Assembly (NCBI RefSeq): GCF_011694815.1
Contig: NZ_CP050177.1
Span: 682,001 to 746,000 of the forward strand
DNA length: 64,000 nt
Direction: 5' to 3'
Origin: Streptomyces liangshanensis
Lineage (GTDB): Bacteria > Actinomycetota > Actinomycetes > Streptomycetales > Streptomycetaceae
Part shown: positions 34,154-46,761 of the stretch, in pieces
How positions within the stretch are numbered: the stretch's first letter is position 1
How the letters are laid out: each line of letters opens with the position of its first letter
Notes under the pieces: model-generated
Databases searched by the model: none
The model's input: only the letters and a program-made list of their open reading frames with translations
What the model was told of the DNA's origin: nothing
Made by a program: the position numbers and the translations under genes

Positions 34154-34324
34154 TCAGTCGATGCCGGGCAGGATGTGCGGTTCGGCGAGGTCGTCCTCGT
34201 AGCCCGCCAACCGGATGGGGGCCGACCTGGCCCACACTTCGAGGTTGCCGAGCTTCTCGGGTCTGCGGGTCGGCTCTCCGGGCTCGGCGGCCCGTTCTTC
34301 GCTCGTCTTGATGTCTGGTGTCAC
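34154..34324 (-). CDS. Small peptide of 56 residues, unknown
   Basis: I do not recognise this protein. GTG at 34324 has an excellent ribosome site (GAGGAG, 7 bases). The N-terminal half is charged (SEERAAEPGEPTRRPEK), and the C-terminal part is distinctive: GNLEVWARSAPIRLAGYEDD followed by LAEPHILPGID at the end. No Cys, signal peptide or membrane segment. The charged first half and compact, low-charge tail recall RiPP precursors, but no maturation enzyme is coded close by. It lies between the zinc-ribbon SDR gene and efeO, all on the same strand. Confidence 0.7.
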   Translation of the reverse strand: MTPDIKTSEERAAEPGEPTRRPEKLGNLEVWARSAPIRLAGYEDDLAEPHILPGID

Positions 34325-34549
34325 GGCGCACTCCTCTGTGTCGCGCAACTCTGGGACAGGGGCAGTTCCGTCGCGGTGGCGCCGTCTACTCGGGCGGGAC
34401 CGCGGCCGTGGTAGTGGGCCTGTCCCCGCGCGGCCGTGAGGATGGTGTATCCCCGGTGTTGGCCGCGTGTGCCCCTCAGATTAACCAGATGAGCGGCCGT
34501 GCGCTCGACCGGGCTCACCGGAGAGTGAGGTTTCCGGCCGAACGGCCCC

Positions 34550-36022
34550 CTACCAGTTGGCGGGCGCGTAGTCCTTGAGGAAGCAGCCGTACAGCGCCTC
34601 GCCGCGCTCGCCGCGCACGATCGGGTCGTACACGCGCGCCGCGCCGTCGATGAGGTCGAGGGGGGCGTGGAAGCCCTCGTCGGCCAGGCGCATCTTGTCC
34701 GGGTGCGGGCGCTCGTCGGTGATCCAGCCGGTGTCGACGGCCGTCATGAGGATGCCGTCGGACTCGAACATCTCCTGGGCGCTGGTCCGGGTCAGCATGT
34801 TCAGCGCGGCCTTGGCCATGTTCGTGTGCGGGTGGCCGGCGCCCTTGTAACCACGGCTGAAAACGCCCTCCATGGCGGAGACGTTGACCACGTACGTGTG
34901 GGTCGCCGCGGCGGCGGCCATCGCCTGGCGCAGCCGGCTGATGAGGATGAACGGCGCGGTGGAGTTGCACAGCTGGACTTCGAGCAGCTCGACCGGGTCG
35001 ACGTCGGAGACCGTCTGCACCCAGCTGTTGGTGTCGTGCAGGTCGGGTACGAGCCCGCCGGCGTCGATCGCGGTGCCCGCCTCGATCCTGGCGAGGGTGG
35101 CCGAGCCGCCGACGAGCGCGAGCCCGGTGACGTCCGTGGCGAACAGCGCCTCGGCGGTGCCGGAGGGAAGGACGGCCTGGGCGCCGCTGCCGAAGGCTCC
35201 GATGACGTGGGAGGCGGGCAGTTCCCCGGCCGGCAGCGGGGCGGACTCGGCGGCGAGCAGCTCGCTGTAGGCCTGCGGGGAGCGGCGTACGGTCTGGGCC
35301 GCGTTGTTGATCAGGATGTCCAGCGGGCCCTCGGCGGCGACGGAGTCGGCGAGCGCGACCACCTGGGCGGGGTCCCGCAGGTCGATGCCGACGATCTTGA
35401 GCCGGTGGATCCACTCGTCGCTGTCCTCCATCGCCTTGAAGCGGCGGATCGCGTCGGTGGGGAAGCGGGTGGTGATGGTGGTGTGGGCGCCGTCGCGCAG
35501 CAGGCGCAGCGCGATGTACATGCCGATCTTGGCCCGGCCGCCGGTGAGCAGCGCGCGGCGGCCGGTGAGGTCCGTACGGGCGTCGCGGCGGGCGCGGTTC
35601 TCGGCGGCGCAGCTCTGGCAGAGCTGGTGGTAGAAGGCGTCGACCTCGACGTAGCGGGTCTTGCAGATGTAGCAGGAGCGGGGGCGCCGGAGGACGCCCG
35701 CGATCTCGCCGGCGACGGACGACGACGGCAGCAGGCCCTGCGTCTCGTCGTCGATGCGTTCGGCGGAGCCGGTGGCGGTGGCCTCGGTGACGGCGCGGTC
35801 GTGGGCGGTCTTCGAGGCGCGGCGCTCCTGGCGGCGGCGCTGCTTCACGGTCCGGTAGATCCCGGCGGTGGCCCGGCGCACGGCGATCGCGTCGGGGTGG
35901 TCGACGTCGATCTTGTCGAGTTCGTCCAGCACGCTCAGACAGACGGCCAGCCGGTCGGGGTCGATGCCGGGGCCGTGCGTCAGGCTCTCGCCGTACGCCG
36001 GGTTGTCCTCTGTCACCGTCAT
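34550..36022 (-). CDS. Zinc-ribbon plus short-chain dehydrogenase/reductase-like protein
   Basis: 490 residues. The N-terminal 150 residues form a helical, basic part and a four-Cys zinc ribbon (Cys117, 120, 135, 138). The C-terminal SDR domain has the nucleotide loop TGGRAKIG (160-167), the acidic switch GIDLRD, NNAAQT (INNAA type) and the catalytic-region Ser in NVSAMEG (382). The usual YxxxK is replaced by TNMAK (Thr400, Lys404), with a Tyr 12 residues before the Lys, so activity may be altered or lost. ATG at 36022 with GGAACGG about 12 bases upstream. Possible roles include nucleic-acid or protein binding through the ribbon; unknown. Confidence 0.8.
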   Translation of the reverse strand: MTVTEDNPAYGESLTHGPGIDPDRLAVCLSVLDELDKIDVDHPDAIAVRRATAGIYRTVKQRRRQERRASKTAHDRAVTEATATGSAERIDDETQGLLPSSSVAGEIAGVLRRPRSCYICKTRYVEVDAFYHQLCQSCAAENRARRDARTDLTGRRALLTGGRAKIGMYIALRLLRDGAHTTITTRFPTDAIRRFKAMEDSDEWIHRLKIVGIDLRDPAQVVALADSVAAEGPLDILINNAAQTVRRSPQAYSELLAAESAPLPAGELPASHVIGAFGSGAQAVLPSGTAEALFATDVTGLALVGGSATLARIEAGTAIDAGGLVPDLHDTNSWVQTVSDVDPVELLEVQLCNSTAPFILISRLRQAMAAAAATHTYVVNVSAMEGVFSRGYKGAGHPHTNMAKAALNMLTRTSAQEMFESDGILMTAVDTGWITDERPHPDKMRLADEGFHAPLDLIDGAARVYDPIVRGERGEALYGCFLKDYAPANW

Positions 36023-36122
36023 CGCCGCTGCCGTTCCTCGCTCGCCCGTGCGCCCGTGCGCAGTCACTCGTGCGCAGGTCAGGAGCATACCGATGTGTCG
36101 GGTGTCAACAAAATCCCTCGGG

Positions 36123-36836
36123 TCACCCGGCGCTGACCCGGCCGGCGTCCGGCAGCGGGACGCGGGCCTCGAGGAAGGTGACCTTCCTGCGGAGCCGGAA
36201 GCCCAGCGATTCGTAGAGCCTGATGGCGTTGGTGTTCCTGGCGGCCGTGTGCAGGAAGGGAATGTCACCGCGCTCACGGATGCCGTGGGCGACGGCCAGG
36301 ACGAGCCGTCCCGCGAGTCCCTGGCCTCGATGCGCGGCGTCGGTGCAGACCGCGCTGATCTCGGTGTGGCCGACCGGCCGCAGCCGCTCCCCGGCCATCG
36401 CGACAAGCGCCCCGCCGCGGCGGATGCCCAGGTAGGTGCCCATCTCGATGGTGCGGGGCAGGAACGGTCCCGGCTGGGCGCGCGCGACGAGGTCGAGCAT
36501 CTCGGGGACGTCCTCGGTGCCGAGACGTACTGCTTCCTCGTCGGGGGCCGCGGCCACACCGTCGTCGATCATCTGCACCCCGCCGATGCTGAAAGTGATC
36601 TCCCAGCCTTCCGGCGGGGGAACCTCCAGGGCGGCCAGCCCGACGGTGTTGCCGGGCCCGGTGAGGGCGGCGACGTCCGCCCAGTCCTCGTCGTCCGGTT
36701 CGTCGGGGAGCCCCAGCCAGGGCGAGACCTCCGGCGGGTAGCGCAGCAGCCGGCCCCGCCGTTCGGCGAAGTGCGCGTGCGGCCCGGTCAGCGAGGAGTA
36801 GGCGGGGTTGTCGAGCGGGTGCGACACGGCGTTCAT
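36123..36836 (-). CDS. GNAT-family N-acetyltransferase (FR47-like)
   Basis: 237 residues with a C-terminal GNAT domain (about 100-225): VCTDAAHRGQGLAGRLV is the acetyl-CoA loop (R/Q-x-x-G-x-G/A) and RNTNAIRLYESLGFRLRR the family's helix 4 signature. The N-terminal 100 residues match the extended FR47-type form. ATGA overlap with the oxidoreductase gene upstream suggests co-expression. Substrate unknown. Confidence 0.85.
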   Translation of the reverse strand: MNAVSHPLDNPAYSSLTGPHAHFAERRGRLLRYPPEVSPWLGLPDEPDDEDWADVAALTGPGNTVGLAALEVPPPEGWEITFSIGGVQMIDDGVAAAPDEEAVRLGTEDVPEMLDLVARAQPGPFLPRTIEMGTYLGIRRGGALVAMAGERLRPVGHTEISAVCTDAAHRGQGLAGRLVLAVAHGIRERGDIPFLHTAARNTNAIRLYESLGFRLRRKVTFLEARVPLPDAGRVSAG

Positions 36837-37756
36837 GCTCCGATCTCGATGACGATCTTGCCCTGGGCGTGGCCCTCTTCCACGGCGCGCAGCGCCTCGC
36901 CGGCCCGCTCCAGGGGGAAGGTCCGGGTCACGTACGGCCGCAGCGCCCCGCTCACGGCGAGTTCGGCGACCCGGTCGAGGACCTCGGCGTTGCGCAGCCG
37001 CTGCACGGGCTGTCCGCCGAGGCGGGTGACGGTCGCGTAGTCGCCCGCGGTGATCAGTTTCGTGCGGTCCTCGACCAGCTCGGCGACGGCCTCCAGGGCG
37101 GCGCCGCCGACCAGGTCGTACACCGCGTCGATCCCGTCGGGCGCCACGGCCCGTACGCGCGCGGCGACGTCGGGGCCCGGGGTGACGTGCGTGGCGCCGA
37201 GCGACTCGACGAACTCCTTCTTGCCCGCGCTCGCCGTGCCGACGACGCGCAGGCCGCGCGCGACCGCGATCTGGGCGGCGGCGACGCCCACCCCGCCGCC
37301 GATGCCGGTGATCAGGAGGGTGGCGCCCTTGGGCAGGTCGAGCTGGTTCACGCCGTCGTAGGCCGTGGCGGCGGCGACCGGCAGGGTGGCCGCGTCCGTG
37401 AAGGACAGCGCGTCCGGCTTGTGCGCGGCGACGGCGGCGGGGACGAGGGTGGACTCGATGTAGCCGCCGGTGACGGCGGAGCCGAAGACGGCGTCGCCGA
37501 CCGCGAAGCCGGTCACGTCGGGTCCGACCGCCTGGACCACGCCGGCGACCTCACCGCCGAAGACGGCGGGGAACTGGGTCGGCGGGGCACCGGGGAGCTG
37601 GAAGCCGGTACGCAGTTTGTGGTCGAACGGGTTCACACCGGCGGCCCGGACGGCGACGAGCAACTGTCCGGGGCCGGGTTCCGGCTGGTCCGGCAGCTCC
37701 AGGAGTGCTTCCGTCTCGGGACCGCCGTGGCTGGTGAAGACATAGGCCTGGGTCAT
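36833..37756 (-). CDS. Zinc-independent quinone oxidoreductase-like MDR protein
   Basis: 307 residues of the zeta-crystallin/quinone oxidoreductase type: VRAAGVNPFDHKLRTG, the N-terminal GroES-like part with FGGEVAGVV, LPVAAATAYDGV, and the NADPH loop TGIGGGVGVAAAQIA. The Cys ligands of zinc alcohol dehydrogenases are absent. GAGGAG stands 6 bases before the ATG. First gene of a two-gene unit with the GNAT. Confidence 0.88.
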   Translation of the reverse strand: MTQAYVFTSHGGPETEALLELPDQPEPGPGQLLVAVRAAGVNPFDHKLRTGFQLPGAPPTQFPAVFGGEVAGVVQAVGPDVTGFAVGDAVFGSAVTGGYIESTLVPAAVAAHKPDALSFTDAATLPVAAATAYDGVNQLDLPKGATLLITGIGGGVGVAAAQIAVARGLRVVGTASAGKKEFVESLGATHVTPGPDVAARVRAVAPDGIDAVYDLVGGAALEAVAELVEDRTKLITAGDYATVTRLGGQPVQRLRNAEVLDRVAELAVSGALRPYVTRTFPLERAGEALRAVEEGHAQGKIVIEIGA

Positions 37757-37852
37757 GGGAACTCCTCGGTTCGGCCGACGGTGTCGCGGGGCCCCGGCCC
37801 ACGGGGTCGGGCCCCCACACCCATGGAAAGCGGATCACCGGACGGCTATTCC

Positions 37853-37879
37853 CGGGATCACACGCTGTTCATGATCCCG
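37853..37879. terminator. Inverted repeat downstream of glgC
   Basis: Perfect 8-bp arms (CGGGATCA ... TGATCCCG, 11-base loop) about 50 bases past the glgC stop. It could be a weak terminator or an operator for the oxidoreductase gene, which reads away on the same strand. Confidence 0.4.
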
Positions 37880-37927
37880 CAACGAAGCGCGAGGAGGGAC
37901 GGACGGCGTCCCGGGCGGCGGGCGGGG

Positions 37928-39145
37928 TCAGGCGACGACCTGGCCCTTGCCGAGGGCGATGATGCCGTTCTTGGAGACGGTGTAGAGCGCCGCGTCGCGC
38001 TCGGGGTTGACGCCGATCGTCGCGCCGGGCGGTACGTCCACGTTCTTGTCGAGGATCGCGTTCCTGACGACCGCGCCGCGGCCGATCCGTACGTTGTCGT
38101 GGAGCACCGAGCCCTGCACCACCGCGCCCTCCGAGATCACCACCCCGGGCGAGAGGACGGAGCGGGTGACCTGGCCGCGGATGACGCAGCCGGGGCTGAC
38201 GATCGACTCGCCCGCGATGCCGCCGGCCACGAAGCGCGCGGGCGGCAGCTGGGTGGAGTGGGTGTAGATGGGCCAGCGGCGGTTGTCGAGGTTGAAGGCG
38301 GGCTGGGGCGAGATCAGGTCCATGTGCGCGTCGTAGTACGAGTCGAGCGTGCCGACGTCGCGCCAGTAGCCGTGCTCGGCGGGCGTCTCGCCGGGGACGT
38401 GGTTCTCGGTGAAGTCGTACACCTGGGCCGCGCCGCGCTCGGTCAGCATCGGCAGGATGGAGCCGCCCATGTCGTGCACGGAGTTCTCGTCCTCGGCGTC
38501 CCGGTGCAGGGCGTCGACGAGGACCTTCGTCGTGAAAAGGTAGTTGCCCATCGAGGCGTAGACCCGCCCGGGGTCCCCCGGCAGACCGGGCGGGTCGGCC
38601 GGCTTCTCCAGGAAGCTGTCGACCTGGACGCCGTCGGAGGCGGGGGTGATGATCCCGAAGGAGGAGGCCTCGGCGCGGGGCACTCTGATCCCGGCGACGG
38701 TGACGCCCGCGCCGTTCTCGATGTGCTGCTGGAGCATCTGGCGGGGGTCCATGCGGTACACGTGGTCGGCGCCGAAGACCGCGATGTAGTCGGGCTGTTC
38801 GTCGTGGACGAGGTTGAGCGACTGGAGGATCGCGTCCGCGCTGCCCAGATACCAGTGCGGGCCCAGCCGCTGCTGGGCGGGGACCGGCGTGACGTAGTTC
38901 CCCAGCAGGCTGGACATCCGCCAGGTGGTGGTCACATGGCGGTCCAGTGAGTGCGACTTGTACTGCGTGAGCACGCAGATGCGCAGGATGTCCGCGTTCA
39001 CCAGGTTGGACAGGACAAAGTCGACGAGGCGGTACGTACCGCCGAACGTCACCGCCGGTTTGGCCCGGTCCGCCGTGAGCGGCATCAGGCGTTTGCCTTC
39101 CCCGCCCGCCAGAACGATTCCGAGCACCGAAGGTCCACCGCGCAT
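37928..39145 (-). CDS. glgC: Glucose-1-phosphate adenylyltransferase (ADP-glucose pyrophosphorylase)
   Basis: 405 residues. GlgC signatures: the N-terminal nucleotide loop [30 protein letters not shown], a PxYWRDVGT-type segment ([12 protein letters not shown]), and a C-terminal left-handed beta-helix ([20 protein letters not shown]). It makes ADP-glucose for glycogen and, in actinobacteria, for maltose-1-phosphate. GGGAG precedes the ATG. It lies 25 bp downstream of glgA on the same strand, forming a glgA-glgC unit. Confidence 0.95.
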   Translation of the reverse strand: MRGGPSVLGIVLAGGEGKRLMPLTADRAKPAVTFGGTYRLVDFVLSNLVNADILRICVLTQYKSHSLDRHVTTTWRMSSLLGNYVTPVPAQQRLGPHWYLGSADAILQSLNLVHDEQPDYIAVFGADHVYRMDPRQMLQQHIENGAGVTVAGIRVPRAEASSFGIITPASDGVQVDSFLEKPADPPGLPGDPGRVYASMGNYLFTTKVLVDALHRDAEDENSVHDMGGSILPMLTERGAAQVYDFTENHVPGETPAEHGYWRDVGTLDSYYDAHMDLISPQPAFNLDNRRWPIYTHSTQLPPARFVAGGIAGESIVSPGCVIRGQVTRSVLSPGVVISEGAVVQGSVLHDNVRIGRGAVVRNAILDKNVDVPPGATIGVNPERDAALYTVSKNGIIALGKGQVVA

Positions 39146-39170
39146 CGCCGCTCCCTACTCGTCCGTACTC

Positions 39171-40367
39171 TCAGAAGCCCTGATCGGACTTCAGCAGCTT
39201 CCGGTACACCTCGCGCGTACGGAGGGCGACCTGGTCCCAGCCGAACTCGCGTACGGCGCGCTCCCGTCCCGCTACCCCCATCGCGGCCGCCGACTCCGGA
39301 TCGTCGAGAACCCGGTTGAGGGTTTCCGTGAGGGCCGACTCGAATTCGACGGGCGTTCGGGCGTGCTCGTCGTACGGCACGAGCAGGCCCGTACGCCCGT
39401 CGTCCACGACCTCGGGGATGCCGCCCACCGCGGAGGCGACGACGGCCGTCCCGCAGGCCATGGCCTCCAGGTTGACGATGCCGAGCGGCTCGTACACCGA
39501 CGGGCAGACGAACACCGCGGCGTGCGTGAGCAGTTGGACGACCTCGGGGCGCGGCAGCATCTCGGGGATCCAGTGCACCCCGTCGCGGGTGCGCTGCAAC
39601 TCCTCGACCAGCGCGCGGAACTCGCGCTCGATCTCCGGGGTGTCCGGCGCGCCGGCGCACAGGACGAGCTGGGCGTCGGGGTCCAGGGCGCGGGCGGCGC
39701 GCAGCAGGTGCGGGACGCCCTTCTGGCGGGTGATGCGGCCGACGAAGAGGACGTACGGGCGGTCCGGGTCGAGGCCGATCCGCTCCAGGACGTCCGTGGC
39801 CGGATCCGGGCGGTACAGGCGCGTGTCGATGCCGTTGTGGACGACGTGCACCCGGTCGGGGTCGAGTGCCGGGTACGCGGCGAGGATGTCGGCGCGCATG
39901 CCGTGGGAGACGGCGATGACGCCGTCCGCGGCCTCGATCGCGGTGCGTTCGGCCCAGCTGGAGAGCGCGTAGCCGCCGCCGAGCTGCTCGGCCTTCCAGG
40001 GCCGCAGGGGCTCCAGCGAGTGGGCGGTCATCACGTGCGGGATGCCGTGCAGCAGTTTGGCGACGTGGCCGGCGAGGTTCGCGTACCAGGTGTGGGAGTG
40101 GACCAGCTCGCGGCCGTCGAGCGCGGCGGCCATCGCCAGGTCCACCGAGAAGGTGCGCAGCGCGTCGTTGGCGCCGTCGAGCCCGGGGGCGGCGCCGTGG
40201 CGGAACACCCGGTCGCGGGCGTCTGCCGCGGGGTCGGCGCTCTCGCCCCAGCAGTGGACGTCGAGGTCCGTCAGGGACCGCAGCTCCCGGGCCAGGAACT
40301 CCACATGGACACCCGCCCCGCCGTAGACGTCCGGCGGATACTCCCGCGTCAGCAGCCCCACCCTCAC
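39171..40367 (-). CDS. glgA: Glycogen synthase/maltose-1-phosphate synthase (GT4 family, actinobacterial GlgA/GlgM type)
   Basis: 398 residues, GT-B fold. N-terminal LLTREYPPDVYGGAGVHVEF, VHSHTWYANLAG and TAHSLEPLRPWK, then the donor-binding half FVGRITRQKGVPHLL and CPSVYEPLGIVNLEAMACGT with the conserved E-x7-E. This is the short GT4 form found in Actinobacteria, not the GT5 form of E. coli; mycobacterial relatives (GlgM) make maltose-1-phosphate for the GlgE pathway, so either name may apply. GTG start, GGGG 7 bases before. Confidence 0.9.
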   Translation of the reverse strand: MRVGLLTREYPPDVYGGAGVHVEFLARELRSLTDLDVHCWGESADPAADARDRVFRHGAAPGLDGANDALRTFSVDLAMAAALDGRELVHSHTWYANLAGHVAKLLHGIPHVMTAHSLEPLRPWKAEQLGGGYALSSWAERTAIEAADGVIAVSHGMRADILAAYPALDPDRVHVVHNGIDTRLYRPDPATDVLERIGLDPDRPYVLFVGRITRQKGVPHLLRAARALDPDAQLVLCAGAPDTPEIEREFRALVEELQRTRDGVHWIPEMLPRPEVVQLLTHAAVFVCPSVYEPLGIVNLEAMACGTAVVASAVGGIPEVVDDGRTGLLVPYDEHARTPVEFESALTETLNRVLDDPESAAAMGVAGRERAVREFGWDQVALRTREVYRKLLKSDQGF

Positions 40368-40451
40368 GCCGTACCCCTGTCGTAGCCGCTGGTTCGAAGC
40401 AGTGCCGGTCAGCCTGCCACACGCGGTGTCAGGTGCCGACGCCAGTCATGG

Positions 40452-41171
40452 TCACCCGGAATCGGCCCCGGCGGAAGACCGTCGCGGGGGCCGGTCGAAG
40501 ACGCAGTCCCCGCACAGCCCGCCACCCGGACACCGGTAGTGGAGACAGCAGCTCCGCCGTCGGAAGGACCCTGCCCCGTAATCACCCGTGGCACGCAGGT
40601 CCCGGTGATCGAAAAGCTCGGCGGCGAGGGTGTGGGCCCGCGCCGCCACCTCGGGGCGGCCGTGGCGGTGCCCCCAGGCGGCCAGTTCCCGGGCGGCCCC
40701 GGCGAGGGCGGAGGCCGCGTTGCCCCACAGCAGCCGGGGCGAGACGTGGCCGTCGCGGCGCAGGGCCCGGGCGAGCGGGACGAGATGGCCGTACTGCACC
40801 ACCTCGCGGACGGTCGCGGCGGTGGCGGGGAGGAACCGGGGGCCGGCCAGCCAGAGGTCGTCGGGGGTGGTGAGGTCGGGGTCCCAGTGCAGCCGCCCGG
40901 GGTCCAGATCGGGCACCCCGTCCCCCAGAACGGCGCAACCGAGGGCGATCGACCAGAGGCGGGCCGCCAGGCCGAGCTGGGCGACGGACGCGGCGACCCG
41001 GCGCTCGGGCGCGCGCAGCCGGCCGGCCACCTTGTCGACGCGGGCGGAGAGGGGCGCGATGCCGCCCTCGTACACCCGGGCCAGTGCGCCGTGCGCGCCG
41101 GCCGGTGGGGTGGTGCGCAGCGCGAAGAAGCCTCCTACAGAGGCGACTTCCGCCAGATCCGTCGAGCCCAT
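40452..41171 (-). CDS. FhuF-like (2Fe-2S) ferric reductase family protein
   Basis: 239 residues, Ala/Arg-rich and helical, with a C-terminal cysteine cluster RRSCCLHYRCPGGGLCGDC. The C-C-x10-C-x2-C type spacing is the iron-sulphur motif of FhuF siderophore reductases. It would release iron from ferric siderophores in the cytoplasm. GGGAGAGAGG precedes the ATG. Not next to a siderophore cluster here, although efeOB lie 6 kb away. No iron box was recognised upstream. Confidence 0.82.
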   Translation of the reverse strand: MGSTDLAEVASVGGFFALRTTPPAGAHGALARVYEGGIAPLSARVDKVAGRLRAPERRVAASVAQLGLAARLWSIALGCAVLGDGVPDLDPGRLHWDPDLTTPDDLWLAGPRFLPATAATVREVVQYGHLVPLARALRRDGHVSPRLLWGNAASALAGAARELAAWGHRHGRPEVAARAHTLAAELFDHRDLRATGDYGAGSFRRRSCCLHYRCPGGGLCGDCVFDRPPRRSSAGADSG

Positions 41172-41333
41172 GCGTACCTCTCTCCCGTCGGCTTTCCGGT
41201 CACTCGTCGTGACGCTCCGGCCGTTCCTTCACGGACCGTGACCGCTCCCGGCCGTTCGGGCGGAGCCGGTCGGCACCCGTTTCCCCGGCGCTGACCTGCA
41301 CGACCCTCTCTGGGTGGACGTGACGGAGCCCCC

Positions 41334-41353
41334 CGTACTACGACCGTAGTACG
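41334..41353. promoter_or_regulatory. Perfect operator-like palindrome upstream of the DMT permease
   Basis: CGTACTACG-AC-CGTAGTACG, a perfect 9+9 inverted repeat with a 2-base spacer, 58 bases before the permease ATG. TACTAC...GTAGTA sites of this form are, from memory, bound by BlaI/CopY-type repressors in actinobacteria; the regulator here is unknown. Confidence 0.65.
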
Positions 41354-41410
41354 ACGGATTGAGCCCTTCAGGACGACGCCGAATCCGTCCGGACGAGAGA
41401 TCGTGGAGGC

Positions 41411-45270
<3,860 letters not shown>

Positions 45271-45284
45271 ACGGGGCCGGGCGT

Positions 45285-46619
45285 TCAGGCCGAGGCGTCC
45301 GGGGCTGGGGTGCGGCGCCAGCGGTGGGGGGTCGCGAGGACGCCGGGCTCCACGGGGCCGGCCGGCGCGGGGACCCGGGGGCGGCTGCCGCCCCGGGCGA
45401 GGAACGCGGCCAGCGGGAGCGTCGCCGCGCCCACCGTCACCGCGTCCGGGCCCAGTTCGCCCAGTTCGATGCTGGTGCGTGCCGACGGGTGCTTCAGGGA
45501 GTACGCCTCCGCGTGCCGCCGGATCGCGGGCAGCAGGTGCGGCCCGATGAGCAGCCCCGCCCACCCGCCGAGCAGGATGCGTTCCGGCAGGAAGAGGTTG
45601 ATGAGGTCCGCGACGGCGGCCCCGAGGCACTCCGCGGTGTGGTCCAGGAGCGAGACGGCCACCGGATCGGGCGGCGGCCCGTCGGGTCCGGGGAACGCCG
45701 CTTCGAGCAGCGCGGCCAGCGCCGTCTCGTCGTCGGCGTCGTCCGGCAGCGGCCCGCCCGCCTCGTACCACCGCTCGCGCATCGCCTCGGCGCCCGCGTA
45801 CGCCTCCAGGCAGCCGATGGAGCCGCAGCGGCATCTGCGCCCGCCCATCTGGACGGTGGTGTGCCCCCACTCCAGCGCGCTGCTGCGGCGGCTCTCCTCG
45901 ACCAGGCTGCTGCCGTGGATGACGCTGGCGCCGACCCCGGAGCCGATGAGAGCGATCGCGGCCGTGCCCGCGCCCCTGCCGCCGCCGAACCACATCTCGG
46001 CCTGGCCCAGGGTCTTGGCGCCGTTGTCGATGAACAGCGGTACCTCGGGCGGGATTTCGAAGCCCTCGCGCAGCAGCTTCTCGAAGGGGACCGCGCTCCA
46101 GCCGATGGTCTGGCCGTGCACCACCGCGCCGTCCGGCCCGTCCCGTTCGATGATGCCGGGGACGCCGATGCCGATGCCGAGGAGCCGGCCGGGGTCGGCG
46201 CCCGCGTCGCGCAGGACGTCGGCGACGCCGGAGCGGACGTGGGAGACGATGCGTTCGACGTCGTAACCGTGCTGGGCAAGGAGCCGCTCGGTCCTGGCGA
46301 GTTCGGTGAGTGACAGGTCGAAGAGCTCGACGCGGACCCGGGTCTCGCCGATGTCGATGCCGATGAGCAGGCCGCCGTCGGCGGCGACACGGAGCAGGGT
46401 ACGCGGACGGCCGCCGTCGGAGTCGACGACGCCGGCCTCTTCGAGGAGGCCCTCCGAGGCCAGTTCGGCGACAACGTTGCTGATGGAGCCCGAACTGAGT
46501 CCTGTGGCGGATCCGAGCTCCTGACGGCTCAGCGGACCGTCGAAATACAACCGTTGTACAACCCTGGCACGATTGCCCCGGCGCAGGTCACGCACTGTCC
46601 GTCTGCCGCGCTCAGCCAT
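45285..46619 (-). CDS. ROK-family transcriptional repressor
   Basis: 444 residues. N-terminal winged HTH (RDLRRGNRARVVQRLYFDG, LSSGSISNVVAELASEG) and a ROK sugar-binding domain (LIGIDIGETRVRVELFD, LGIGIGVPGII) with the zinc motif CRCGSIGCLEAYAG. GGAAGGAG precedes the ATG. Divergent from the importer operon, whose control it probably exerts through the AT-rich palindrome at 46683-46705. A Pro/Arg-rich tail of about 40 residues is extra. Confidence 0.9.
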   Translation of the reverse strand: MAERGRRTVRDLRRGNRARVVQRLYFDGPLSRQELGSATGLSSGSISNVVAELASEGLLEEAGVVDSDGGRPRTLLRVAADGGLLIGIDIGETRVRVELFDLSLTELARTERLLAQHGYDVERIVSHVRSGVADVLRDAGADPGRLLGIGIGVPGIIERDGPDGAVVHGQTIGWSAVPFEKLLREGFEIPPEVPLFIDNGAKTLGQAEMWFGGGRGAGTAAIALIGSGVGASVIHGSSLVEESRRSSALEWGHTTVQMGGRRCRCGSIGCLEAYAGAEAMRERWYEAGGPLPDDADDETALAALLEAAFPGPDGPPPDPVAVSLLDHTAECLGAAVADLINLFLPERILLGGWAGLLIGPHLLPAIRRHAEAYSLKHPSARTSIELGELGPDAVTVGAATLPLAAFLARGGSRPRVPAPAGPVEPGVLATPHRWRRTPAPDASA

Positions 46620-46682
46620 GTTGCTCCTTCCCGGCAGGCAACATACCCCGGCCCCAGCCCTTGACGCGACCTTCTCTCACCT

Positions 46683-46705
46683 CTTAAATCACGTCATAAA
46701 TTAAG
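46683..46705. promoter_or_regulatory. AT-rich imperfect palindrome, candidate ROK operator
   Basis: CTTAAAT (46683-46689) and AATTAAG (46699-46705) form an imperfect dyad in an AT-rich island between the divergent ROK and binding-protein genes. AT-rich dyads are usual for ROK regulators such as NagC and Mlc. Confidence 0.55.
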
Positions 46706-46761
46706 TCATGGAGGCCGTTCGACTCTCGAACGCTGCCATCCCCGGAAAGGGGCCACCTCAC

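Noticed and set aside
34154..34324. Lasso peptide precursor reading of the 56-residue peptide (core starting GYEDDLAE, with Glu at position 8)
   Set aside because: The usual Thr at position -2 of the leader is absent and no lasso cyclase or protease gene is near.
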